Shown in pieces: positions 1 through 6,830 of a stretch of DNA of 24,905 bases (position 1 is its first letter; each line of letters opens with the position of its first letter). The position numbers and the translations under genes are program-made. Below the pieces are notes generated by a model. The model was not told the origin of the DNA, searched no databases, and saw only the letters and a program-made list of their open reading frames with translations. This stretch comes from an uncultured Adlercreutzia sp. (GTDB taxonomy: Bacteria; Actinomycetota; Coriobacteriia; Coriobacteriales; Eggerthellaceae): NCBI GenBank assembly GCA_902478715.1, contig CABSMC010000034.1, positions 1 to 24,905 of the forward strand, given 5' to 3'.

Positions 1-2
1 AG

Positions 3-1172
3 AGCGGCTCGGCCCCCACCCCCACCCAGGACATCGGCGCCGGCACCAGCGATCCCGGCTTCGCGCCGCCCCGCATCGGCGGCCCGGGCACCACCGAGGA
101 GGCATCGCTGCCCGTGGCGGTCTACTATATCGCCGACCGCACGGTTATGCAGCTAACGGATCGCTCGGGAGCCACCGTGCCCGAGGCGCTCCTCGTGCGC
201 GCCATACCCGAAGTCGTCAGCACCGCCGAATCCTGGGGATACCTGCCCGATGTAGGGCTGTACTTCGCCAAGCATGAGGCCGGCCCCGATCTCATGGTGG
301 CCTTCGCCGACGGAGGCGCTGCCGACGGCTGGCGCTCGCTCGCCCTCGTGCTCACCGCCGTGGGCCTGGGCGCTTTGGGCCTGCTGTTCCTGCTGAACCT
401 CGTCTTCTCGCGCTGGGCGCTGCGTCCGGTGCAGCGCGCCTGGGCCCAACAGCAGCAGTTCATCGCCGATGCGTCCCACGAGCTGAAAACCCCGCTCACG
501 GTCATTCTCGCCAACAACGCCATCCTGCGGCAGCGCGGCGGCGACACCATCGCCAGCCAGCGCCAGTGGATAGAGAGCACCCAGGTGGAAGCCGAGCGCA
601 TGCAAGGCCTCGTGACCGATATGCTCGATCTGGCCCGACCGGCTCCGGAGGGCGCCCAAACCTCGGAAGGCCCTGCAGGCACCGTCGACCTCAGCCGTCT
701 GGTGGAAGGCGAAACCCTCACGTTCGAAGCCGTAGCCTTCGAGCGGGAACTCATGTGGGAATGCGCCATCAACAAGGGAATTACCGTGCGGGGCAACGCC
801 ACGCGCCTCCAGCAGGCCGTGGCCGTGCTTTTGGACAACGCCTGCAAGTACACCAATGCGGGTGGCACCGTGACCGTGACGCTGAGGGCGCACGCCAGCG
901 AGGCCGTCCTCTCCGTGCGCAACAGCGGCGAGCCCATCGATGAGACCGATCTACCGCATTTGTTCGACCGCTTCTATCGCGCCGATGCGGCCCGCACCCA
1001 CAACGCCGCCGACGCCGAAAACAACGGTGGCGAGCCCGGCGCCAACACCGGCGGCTACGGGTTGGGGCTGGCCATCGCCCGCGACATCGCCCAAGCCCAC
1101 AAGGGCACCATCGCCGTGGCCAGCACCGCGCAAGAAGGCACCACCTTCACCCTGCGTTTGCCCTTGACGTAG
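3..1172 (+). CDS. Sensor histidine kinase, 5' end outside window
   Basis: The frame is open from base 3, so the true start lies to the left; the GTG at 114 is internal. The visible part has an extracytoplasmic stretch, one membrane helix (about 355-415), then a HisKA dimerisation domain with the phospho-acceptor His in ASHELKTPL (codon 477-479). The ATPase domain shows an N box (LLDNACKYTN), an F box (LFDRFYRAD) and a G2 box (GYGLGLAIA). By family knowledge it is a membrane two-component sensor that autophosphorylates and passes phosphate to a response regulator, probably encoded upstream. Its signal is unknown. No HAMP domain is obvious; the helix runs almost directly into the H box. Its final 89 bases are repeated twice downstream, each time after a different gene module, so this 3' end seems to be a recombination site. 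Confidence 0.95.
   Translation, partial: SGSAPTPTQDIGAGTSDPGFAPPRIGGPGTTEEASLPVAVYYIADRTVMQLTDRSGATVPEALLVRAIPEVVSTAESWGYLPDVGLYFAKHEAGPDLMVAFADGGAADGWRSLALVLTAVGLGALGLLFLLNLVFSRWALRPVQRAWAQQQQFIADASHELKTPLTVILANNAILRQRGGDTIASQRQWIESTQVEAERMQGLVTDMLDLARPAPEGAQTSEGPAGTVDLSRLVEGETLTFEAVAFERELMWECAINKGITVRGNATRLQQAVAVLLDNACKYTNAGGTVTVTLRAHASEAVLSVRNSGEPIDETDLPHLFDRFYRADAARTHNAADAENNGGEPGANTGGYGLGLAIARDIAQAHKGTIAVASTAQEGTTFTLRLPLT
1084..1172 (+). repeat. Kinase 3'-end repeat, copy A (in the intact gene)
   Basis: These 89 bases encode the last 29 residues and stop codon of the kinase, from the D-I-A-Q-A-H segment of the G2 region to L-R-L-P-L-T-stop. Copies B (5689-5777) and C (6493-6581) match closely, with a few mostly silent changes. 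Copy A is the only one joined to a full kinase. It is the candidate left attachment site of the insertions to its right. Confidence 0.9.
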
Positions 1173-1298
1173 CTCCAATTACGCACCATCTCTCGACAAA
1201 AAGTCAATGTTGTTCAGGAGTGCCCGGCCTGCCATGTGCGACCTCGCGATGAGCAGAACATGACCACTAACCTTTGCTCGCTTGCGCCCGCAAGTAAA

Positions 1299-1324
1299 CC
1301 GGCCCCCGCAACTGCGAGGGCCGG
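1299..1324 (-). terminator. Hairpin terminator after the cytochrome gene
   Basis: The arms CCGGCCC-C-CGC and GCG-A-GGGCCGG pair with one mismatch around an AACT loop. On the minus strand the hairpin lies 30 bases past the cytochrome stop and is followed by TTTACTTG, a weak T run. It may also stop kinase transcripts arriving from the other side. Confidence 0.55.
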
Positions 1325-1353
1325 CAAGGGAGGGCGAATAATTGTCAGAGCTA

Positions 1354-1989
1354 TCAGGCGTGACAGGTGAAGCACTCGTAAACGTTCTCGTGATGACAGG
1401 AGCTGCAGAGGCTCTCAGCTTGATCGGCGGCAGCGCGACTGTCGTGCATGATATGACAGGAGGCGCAATCGATATCCTCGTGCTCCACATTCGTCGGCAG
1501 GCCATGGGGATTCACTACGAGGCCATTCTTGTCGGTGCAAGCTTGAGAGTCGACTGTCTTTCCTGCAAGCGCTTCGTAGCTGTCGTGGCAAGTGAGACAG
1601 TAACTGGAGTCGATGTCGGTTTTTTTCAAGCGCGTCAGTTCCACCTCGGCCGACGCGACCCCTTCATGTACGTTCTGCAGTCCCTCGGAGTCAGAATGGC
1701 AGGAAGTGCAGGCACTATCCTCATGGGTCGATGCGAGGCATTGAGCGTCAGCTGTAGATGAAGCCTGTTTAACATGACAGGTTGCGCAATCCGCTTCAGG
1801 AGACCACTCAAAGGCTGTCGCAGCCGTTCCGACAGTTGCAGATTCGGCTGTCCCAGCATTGTCCAAAGTTGTTTGCTGAGGGGCACAACCTGAGACAAGG
1901 GCAATGGCAAGAGCCATAACCGCCGCACCGAGGGCTTTCTCGCATCTGCCCCAGCGAGCTCTTTGCTGCAATAGAAAGTGATTAAGCAT
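1354..1989 (-). CDS. Multiheme c-type cytochrome lipoprotein (six CxxCH)
   Basis: This is a small exported electron carrier of 211 residues. The start at 1989 is chosen because TAAGGAAAGAG lies just upstream, and the protein then begins with a basic stretch, a hydrophobic helix and a lipobox (LVSGC, Cys35). A longer frame to 2055 has no such support. Six heme c motifs are visible: CATCH 68-72, CTSCH 94-98, CLTCH 131-135, CASCH 175-179, CSSCH 195-199 and CFTCH 206-210, the last one residue from the end. It is likely anchored to the outer face of the membrane and hands electrons from membrane quinol oxidation to the flavoprotein encoded 50 bases upstream in the same operon. This resembles the split cytochrome/flavin reductase arrangement known from Eggerthella lenta Cgr1/Cgr2. 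The electron donor is not identifiable here. Confidence 0.9.
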   Translation of the reverse strand: MLNHFLLQQRARWGRCEKALGAAVMALAIALVSGCAPQQTTLDNAGTAESATVGTAATAFEWSPEADCATCHVKQASSTADAQCLASTHEDSACTSCHSDSEGLQNVHEGVASAEVELTRLKKTDIDSSYCLTCHDSYEALAGKTVDSQACTDKNGLVVNPHGLPTNVEHEDIDCASCHIMHDSRAAADQAESLCSSCHHENVYECFTCHA

Positions 1990-2039
1990 ACGTTTCTCTT
2001 TCCTTACGAGGCCGCATTGCCGCAGAGGCGCAACCTTGG

Positions 2040-3764
2040 CTATGCCGCGTCCCAAGGTTCCAGGGTGGCGGCATTCTCAGCAGCCACCTTACCAGTCATA
2101 ACGGCCTCAGTCGTGTTGCCGGAACCGTGGTACACAAGGCCAAACTGCGATCCCAGCTCGCCGGCTGAATAGAGCCGCGGAATCTCATTACCCTCGTAGT
2201 CGACCACGCGACAGGTGGCATTACTGCGCTTCGGACCGCCCTGTGTGTTCAGCAGGCTCGGCCACACTTCGATGCCATAGAACGGGCCAGTCTCAATCTT
2301 GACCATCTTCGCCGGATCGCGACCGAAGTCCTCGTCGCGACCGGCGTCCACGAAGCCGTTGTAGCGAGCCACCTCCTCGGCGAACTCGGCCACGCCGACG
2401 AAGCCGAAGGCCTCGGCCAGCTCTTCAAGGGTTTCGCCCTTCTTGATGATGCCGCTGGCCAGCTCCTGGGAGTTGTCGTCGCTCCACTGGTACAGCTCGT
2501 GCTGTCCGAACCAGCCCATGGCCAGCTTGTCCTTGCCGCCATAGAAGTTGCCCGCACCCTCGGCAAAACGCGTCTGATCGAAGATGACGTAGGCCGGAGC
2601 ACCAGCCCAGTCGTTGATGGTGTCAGTGCTGTCAGCAAAGCCGAGGAACTCTACGCCGGGGAACTGGCGGGTGTGGCCCATGCGCATATCCTCGCGGAAG
2701 AAGCGGCGGCCGTATTTGTTCACCATGATGATGGCCGGCTCGCTGTGCCAGTTGGTGCTCGTGCCCACGCGGCCGTTCACCTCGCTGTCGGGTTCGATGC
2801 GAGCGCCGTAACCCTGCCATTCGATGCAGTCCATATGATGGAGCCGTGCGCCGGCGGCCTGGGCCATGAGCACGCCATCGCCGCGGTTGAAGGGCGAGCC
2901 GGTGACGGCGATGTCCATGCAGGCGCGGATGTACTCCTGGGTGAGCTCGGGACTGGCCTCGTAGCCACCGCAGGCCAAAACAACTCCCTTGCGAGCTTTA
3001 ATGAAGATGCTCGATCCGTCGGCTTTTTCAGCCCGTACGCCAAGCACTTCCTTAGTTTGGGGGTTTTGCACGAGCTCACGACCGCGGGTCTCGTAGAACA
3101 CGGTTCCGCCCATGCCCTCGTAGATTTCCGCCATGGGCTCGTAGAAGTACTTGCCGCCCATGGCCTGATTGCCGTCGGCATCGGCCATGGCATGATGCTC
3201 CATGCCCGTCTCGGAAACGCCCTTCAGGCTGTTGTTCATGGTGGGGGCCATCTCGTGGAACTCTTTGGGATAGAAGTTGAAGCCGGCCCGCTTCGTGTCC
3301 ATGTAGTCGATGCCGAGCTCTTCGATCCAATCCACCATGCCCGAGAGGGTTTGGCTGAATTCCAGCAGCTCCTGCTTATCGTCGCGCTGCAGGTTCAGGC
3401 GGTAGAGAAAGTCCGCATAACCCTGGACGTCGGTAGGACAGATCCATCCGCCGCCGCACACGCCGCTGTTGCCGCCGCGTAACTCTTTGGGGGCCACCTC
3501 CAGCACTACGGTATCGGCACCGGCCTTCATGCCGGCAATGCCGGCAGAGACGCCTGCGGCACCGAAACCAACAACGACAATATCGTGCTCCTCGTCCCAA
3601 GCCTCGGGCAGCCAGAACTCGTTTGGCGTTGTGGAGGGCAGCGTTTCAGTGGCCTCAGTGGCGCATCCGGCAATACCCGCTACCGCCATGGTGCCGGCTA
3701 CGAGCGCGCCAGTCGTCTTCAAGAAGTCACGACGATTAAGGGAATGGGCCTCGATTGTTCTCAT
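2040..3764 (-). CDS. Tat-exported FAD-dependent reductase, fumarate/urocanate reductase-like family
   Basis: This is a flavoprotein reductase of 574 residues. The start at 3764 follows a strong AAGGAGGAGG; the frame extends to 3815 without support. Residues 1-34 are a twin-arginine signal (NRRDFLK, Arg11-Arg12) ending in a lipobox (IAGC34), so it is probably a lipoprotein outside the membrane. The FAD-binding fold starts at GFGAAG (66-71), and the C-terminal FAD segment carries YSAGELGS and HGSGNTTEA. By family knowledge such proteins reduce unsaturated organic acceptors for anaerobic respiration. Aligned from memory with Shewanella fumarate reductase, the conserved HHTMGG reads LNTQGG (505-510) and the substrate Arg of GANRLGGN reads His in YHGSGN (545-550). 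Fumarate is therefore an unlikely substrate; the true one cannot be read from sequence. It is cotranscribed with the six-heme cytochrome and divergent from a LuxR regulator. Confidence 0.92.
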   Translation of the reverse strand: MRTIEAHSLNRRDFLKTTGALVAGTMAVAGIAGCATEATETLPSTTPNEFWLPEAWDEEHDIVVVGFGAAGVSAGIAGMKAGADTVVLEVAPKELRGGNSGVCGGGWICPTDVQGYADFLYRLNLQRDDKQELLEFSQTLSGMVDWIEELGIDYMDTKRAGFNFYPKEFHEMAPTMNNSLKGVSETGMEHHAMADADGNQAMGGKYFYEPMAEIYEGMGGTVFYETRGRELVQNPQTKEVLGVRAEKADGSSIFIKARKGVVLACGGYEASPELTQEYIRACMDIAVTGSPFNRGDGVLMAQAAGARLHHMDCIEWQGYGARIEPDSEVNGRVGTSTNWHSEPAIIMVNKYGRRFFREDMRMGHTRQFPGVEFLGFADSTDTINDWAGAPAYVIFDQTRFAEGAGNFYGGKDKLAMGWFGQHELYQWSDDNSQELASGIIKKGETLEELAEAFGFVGVAEFAEEVARYNGFVDAGRDEDFGRDPAKMVKIETGPFYGIEVWPSLLNTQGGPKRSNATCRVVDYEGNEIPRLYSAGELGSQFGLVYHGSGNTTEAVMTGKVAAENAATLEPWDAA

Positions 3765-3789
3765 GGTTCCTCCTCCTTGCAGTGAACCG

Positions 3790-3834
3790 ATTCTATGGGG
3801 CGTCACGACTAACACCCTAAGTCCATCCTAGGAC
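3790..3834 (-). promoter_or_regulatory. Candidate promoter and activator dyad for the flavoprotein-cytochrome operon
   Basis: On the minus strand TAGAAT (3790-3795) fits a -10 box about 25 bases ahead of the flavoprotein start codon. No -35 box is found at the proper distance (AGGGTG instead). A dyad GTCCATCCTAGGAC (3821-3834, core TCCTAGGA) is centred roughly 45 bases upstream of the expected transcription start, a usual place for an activator. The adjacent LuxR regulator is the natural candidate, but that link is inference. Confidence 0.4.
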
Positions 3835-3863
3835 ACCCGAGCCTGCTTGATTTGTTACGTACC

Positions 3864-3953
3864 GTTTAAACCAGAGACGCCCTGCTTAAACGAGAAGGAG
3901 AAAGATGTCGCAAATTACCAGGTCATAGCCTTATGGTGACTTTAAGCGCTTAA
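3864..3953. promoter_or_regulatory. Cluster of TTTAA-type palindromes between divergent genes
   Basis: GTTTAAAC (3864-3871), a half-like GCTTAAACG near 3884-3892 and the perfect 12-base palindrome TTAAGCGCTTAA (3942-3953) lie in the 280-base gap between the flavoprotein and the LuxR gene. The recurring TTAA core suggests regulator binding sites. The rest of the gap shows no gene. Confidence 0.35.
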
Positions 3954-4044
3954 GCGTCTTGAGGGCAGAGGAACGAAACGTTAGGATGGAGGGCAGGAGA
4001 GGGCGCATTCAGCAAGAAAGCGCAGCATGAGGGGAGGGAATGCA

Positions 4045-5469
4045 ATGGGACACGAGGCGATCTTTCCTCCATGGCTCGAAAGACTGATGGATCTAGCCGA
4101 GCGACAATGGAACGTCGTAGTGCTGGTAACGGGATATGCTCTCTGCCGTTGCGCATCGCATCTCTCCTTTCAGTGCGCAGGGTCGAGCGATTTGAGCACA
4201 TGCGCCGATGCTGGCAAGATCGCGGGCCTCCTGCTGCTCGTGACCTTTGCCTACGGGCTGGATCGTGAGCACCAATCCTTCAAGATACTTGCGGCTCCCG
4301 GACTGATAGCCTTGGCCGCTTGCGGCGTACTTGTGCTCGTCCGTCTTTCAGTGCTGGATGCCTCAACGCTAGCGATAGGCATGTTTCTTTTCGGGCTGGG
4401 AACAGCAGCCATGATGCTGCAATGGCTTGAATTTGTAAGCACGACCTCGCTCAAATTCATCGTTCTCATTATCGGAACTGCCGAGGGGCTCAACTCGCTC
4501 CTCGTCATCATATTGGGGGCGAGCCTGGAGACAGTTACCTACTGCATGCCACTGCTCATTGCGATCTCCCTTACGCTGCTGGTGGGGTACCGTCGCATGG
4601 TTGAAGAAAGTCATGCGCCCTCTTTGCTGGTCGCCCAGCGCGTATCTATCGGACTGGGGTCCATCGTCTCGTGGCGTCTTGTTGTATGGGTGAGCATCTA
4701 TTGTTTCTCTTACGGACTCGTGAGTTCTTTCATGCATTTCTCCAAGCTGTCGCTGTTCGATAACTTTGGAAACATGATTCCCGGCGCCGCCATCGCGGGA
4801 CTCGCCTTTGGACTGCCGAGTCGTTTCGACATGCGCGCTTTGAAGAACATAGCTTTCGTATTTATGGTAGCAGGTCTACTGCTCGCGGGGTTTTTCGACA
4901 ACGACAATGCCTGGGTGCAGGTGTTCGCCAGCGCTGGCACCGCCAGCTGCCGTCTATTCGCTTATTCGCTGGCTTGCATGAGAGCACACGCTGCTCGCAC
5001 TTCAGCGCTACCAGCCTGCGCAATAGTGAAGCTCCTTATCATCGCGACAACGGAAACGGGCATCCAAACAGGCCTTCTCGATTTAGCTATCGATCCTGGG
5101 GTGCTAGGGGCAGCTATAATCTTGACAATCAGCCTTTTAAGCGCAGGTCTCTCGCCATTCAGCATCGATGAGCGCTACGTATTGGAACGGGCCGTTCAAT
5201 CGTCTCCCGCCTCTCGTCGGCAGGAGGCCTTAACATCGCTCAGCACCGAACGGGGGCTCTCAAAACGAGAGACAACGGTGTTCATGCTCATGGCGAGCGG
5301 GTGTGACATTGCCGCCATCAGCGACGAACTGTTTATCTCGAAGAGTGCCGTGCGAGCTCATGCAAGTCGCATCTATGCGAAATTTGCCGTGCACAATCGC
5401 CAGGAGTTCAATGAGGTGCTCGACGCTTGCCTGCCGCCGCTGCCTGAAGAGGAGTCGTCCGGGAGCTGA
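4045..5469 (+). CDS. Membrane-bound LuxR-type transcriptional regulator
   Basis: The protein has 474 residues. The ATG at 4045 is preferred because GGGGAGGGA ends six bases before it; the in-frame ATG at 4027 has only a weak site. Roughly 390 residues form about ten to twelve hydrophobic helices, resembling a transporter-like sensor domain. The C-terminal 65 residues are a LuxR helix-turn-helix: LSKRETTVFMLMASG, then SDELFISKSAVRAHASRIY. Such membrane LuxR proteins are abundant in Eggerthellaceae and commonly sit beside respiratory reductase genes. It is transcribed divergently from the flavoprotein-cytochrome operon and probably controls it in response to the acceptor or a related compound; this is inference. 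A terminator hairpin follows eight bases after the stop. Confidence 0.9.
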   Translation: MGHEAIFPPWLERLMDLAERQWNVVVLVTGYALCRCASHLSFQCAGSSDLSTCADAGKIAGLLLLVTFAYGLDREHQSFKILAAPGLIALAACGVLVLVRLSVLDASTLAIGMFLFGLGTAAMMLQWLEFVSTTSLKFIVLIIGTAEGLNSLLVIILGASLETVTYCMPLLIAISLTLLVGYRRMVEESHAPSLLVAQRVSIGLGSIVSWRLVVWVSIYCFSYGLVSSFMHFSKLSLFDNFGNMIPGAAIAGLAFGLPSRFDMRALKNIAFVFMVAGLLLAGFFDNDNAWVQVFASAGTASCRLFAYSLACMRAHAARTSALPACAIVKLLIIATTETGIQTGLLDLAIDPGVLGAAIILTISLLSAGLSPFSIDERYVLERAVQSSPASRRQEALTSLSTERGLSKRETTVFMLMASGCDIAAISDELFISKSAVRAHASRIYAKFAVHNRQEFNEVLDACLPPLPEEESSGS

Positions 5470-5476
5470 TTTATGT

Positions 5477-5493
5477 CGCCGCTCGAGGCGGCG
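5477..5493 (+). terminator. Terminator hairpin after the LuxR gene
   Basis: CGCCGC and GCGGCG pair perfectly around TCGAG, followed by GCTTTAA. It lies right after the LuxR stop codon. The T run is short, so its strength is uncertain. Confidence 0.6.
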
Positions 5494-5688
5494 GCTTTAA
5501 TGTCTCCGCCTTACGACGCACCTTTTGCTTTAAAGGACTTCGATTTGCCAAAGTATTCTAATTCGCGATCAACGCGAAGAGATGCATTTACTTTCAAGGC
5601 AGCTCGCAATCTCAATGTTAGACACCGTTAGCACAAAAAGTTTATAGCAACCAGCAAAAAGTACTCCGTGGCAGATCTTTTGTCTACA
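5494..5688. other. Non-coding, AT-richer stretch before repeat copy B
   Basis: No convincing gene is seen in these 195 bases, which are clearly poorer in GC than the neighbouring genes. One small hairpin is present (TTCGCG 5572-5577 with CGCGAA 5583-5588). If the module to the left was inserted at the kinase 3' end, this is its right flank and may be foreign DNA. Confidence 0.4.
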
Positions 5689-5777
5689 ACATCGCCCAAG
5701 CCCACAAGGGCACCATCGCCGTGGCCAGCACCGCACAAGAAGGCACCACCTTCACCCTGCGTTTGCCTTTGATGTAG
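5689..5777 (+). repeat. Kinase 3'-end repeat, copy B (orphan)
   Basis: An 89-base copy of the end of the kinase gene without the rest of it. In frame it reads N-I-A-Q-A-H-K-G-T-I and ends L-R-L-P-L-M-stop (TAG at 5775-5777). Compared with copy A it differs at only a few bases, for instance GCA for GCG and CTTTGATG for CCTTGACG. Similarity stops sharply to the left, at the same codon as in copy C. It separates the respiratory module from the toxin-antitoxin module. Confidence 0.92.
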
Positions 5778-5793
5778 GAGTTGCTAAAGAGCC

Positions 5794-6078
5794 TTATCCG
5801 GCCAAAGATAGCACTTGCGCCGCCTTCTCGAGGGCGGCCTCGCGGATGAACGCCGACTTTTTCACGCCGGCCACCTCGGCAGCGCGAGCTATGAGCTCTG
5901 CCCCCGATTCAGGGCATTTGAACGAGAGGTTCGCATTGGGCTCCCCTGACAAGGGCGGCCGGCCGACGCGCAGAGGAACAAGCCCTATCTCCGCGTCATC
6001 GCTCTCCCATTCCGCAGCCCGTCGCTCGATTTCCTCATCAGTGAGAACGTAGCCGTTTTTCAACTTGTACTCGGCCAT
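5794..6078 (-). CDS. Ribbon-helix-helix antitoxin
   Basis: The protein has 94 residues and starts five bases after the toxin stop. Its C-terminal half looks like a ribbon-helix-helix DNA-binding unit: a strand (ANLSFKCP, about 49-56), a helix (SGAELIARAAEVAG) and a second helix (KKSAFIREAALEKAAQVL). The N-terminal half has an acidic helix (DEEIERRAAEWESDD) that could wrap the toxin. By family knowledge it would neutralise the toxin and repress the shared promoter, where a perfect tandem repeat is found. The toxin-first gene order is that of BrnTA-like systems. The gene ends 16 bases from repeat copy B, so the whole unit lies between two kinase-end repeats. Confidence 0.8.
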   Translation of the reverse strand: MAEYKLKNGYVLTDEEIERRAAEWESDDAEIGLVPLRVGRPPLSGEPNANLSFKCPESGAELIARAAEVAGVKKSAFIREAALEKAAQVLSLAG

Positions 6079-6083
6079 ACCGC

Positions 6084-6353
6084 CTAGCGCCTCGCTTTCT
6101 CAACCTCTAGCCGCACTCTTCGCGAAAGCGGCGTGTTCGCATGATAGATGAGCCACCCATCATCGGTTAGCGTTCCGACCATCTCGATGTCGCGACCCTT
6201 AGAGTCAGCACCTATCCAAAGATACTCAGGATAGTTCTGGCTATCGGCCCTAAGAGCTTCGTAGTAGGAGTTCCTCCAAGCCGTGCGAATATCCTCCTCG
6301 TTCAGTTGGGGGTGACGAAGAAAGATCCGCGGATGAATTTCGAGCATTGTCAT
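6084..6353 (-). CDS. Small toxin, probably RelE/BrnT-like fold
   Basis: The protein has 89 residues. The start at 6353 follows AAAAAGGA at good spacing; a second ATG two codons later is possible. Strand-like segments YLWIGADSKGRDIEMVG and DGWLIYHANTP and a basic end (LSRRVRLEVEKARR) suggest the compact fold of RelE/BrnT-type ribonucleases. The exact family is not certain and catalytic residues cannot be assigned confidently. The pairing with a ribbon-helix-helix gene, the tight spacing and the autoregulation-type promoter support a toxin role. Lower GC than the surrounding genes suggests transfer. An alternative is a non-toxic small regulator with its partner. Confidence 0.72.
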   Translation of the reverse strand: MTMLEIHPRIFLRHPQLNEEDIRTAWRNSYYEALRADSQNYPEYLWIGADSKGRDIEMVGTLTDDGWLIYHANTPLSRRVRLEVEKARR

Positions 6354-6367
6354 GATCGGATTCCTTT

Positions 6368-6408
6368 TTCTACTACTTTATTCTACTACTTTATTTACGT
6401 GAGATCAA
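6368..6408 (-). promoter_or_regulatory. Promoter with tandem operator of the toxin-antitoxin operon
   Basis: On the minus strand TTGATC (6403-6408) and TAGAAT (6380-6385) are separated by exactly 17 bases. Two perfect back-to-back copies of a 13-base unit (plus strand TTCTACTACTTTA, 6368-6380 and 6381-6393) cover the -10 box and the start of transcription. Tandem short repeats over the core promoter are typical of operators bound by ribbon-helix-helix antitoxins. Confidence 0.7.
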
Positions 6409-6492
6409 CTATCCCCCTCACATAAATCGCACTATAGCACGATTTTATAGAAATAGAACCGAGATTTGTATTATAGTTCACTAGCTTGCGCA
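6409..6492. other. AT-rich stretch upstream of the toxin promoter
   Basis: No gene is seen. An inverted repeat, AAATCG (6424-6429) with CGATTT (6440-6445), lies in unusually AT-rich DNA that ends at repeat copy C. This contrasts with the GC-rich genes on the right and marks the edge of the inserted unit. Confidence 0.4.
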
Positions 6493-6581
6493 ACATTGCC
6501 CAAGCCCACAAGGGCGCCATCGCCGTGGCCAGCACCGCACAAGAAGGCACCACCTTCACCCTGCGCTTGCCCTTGGCATAA
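6493..6581 (+). repeat. Kinase 3'-end repeat, copy C (orphan)
   Basis: This third copy of the kinase end reads N-I-A-Q-A-H-K-G-A-I and finishes L-R-L-P-L-A-stop (TAA at 6579-6581). It begins at the same base of the kinase as copy B; both are preceded by CA and start AACAT. A strong GC-rich hairpin follows four bases later, as expected behind a real gene end. This may therefore be the original downstream junction of the kinase gene, pushed away by the insertions. Confidence 0.92.
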
Positions 6582-6584
6582 AAC

Positions 6585-6622
6585 GCCCCCGGCGCCGGGA
6601 AGAGGATAGGGGCGCCGGGGGC
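6585..6622 (+). terminator. Strong hairpin behind repeat copy C
   Basis: GCCCCCGGCGCC and GGCGCCGGGGGC form a perfect 12-base stem around a 14-base loop. There is no T run, so intrinsic termination is uncertain. It would fit as the former terminator of the kinase gene. From here to 6780 no gene or other clear signal was found. Confidence 0.5.
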
Positions 6623-6780
6623 TGGGCAGATCGAGGTCGCGTGGCTGCCGGGGCGAGCGCCGGGGCAGTCGGGAGATGCAGCCTCTCCTGCTTTGGGAAG
6701 AAATCAGAGGTTCGTCACTGCGGCGCTCCCGCCATCGCCCAAGTGACCTCGGCAACGCACCATGGGGAGCGACTAGCTAA

Positions 6781-6820
6781 CCGATCGCCGACTCCCTGCG
6801 CGGAGGGCCTCGGCGATCGG
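6781..6820 (-). terminator. Terminator hairpin after the polyferredoxin gene
   Basis: CCGATCGCCGA (6781-6791) and TCGGCGATCGG (6810-6820) form a perfect 11-base stem with a smaller CTCC/GGAG helix inside the loop. It lies ten bases beyond the polyferredoxin stop on the minus strand. The T run after it is poor. Confidence 0.6.
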
Positions 6821-6830
6821 TGCGGCTCCC

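Noticed and set aside
2499..3482. Plus-strand frame opposite the flavoprotein
   Set aside because: No ribosome site or domain; the flavoprotein on the other strand is certain.
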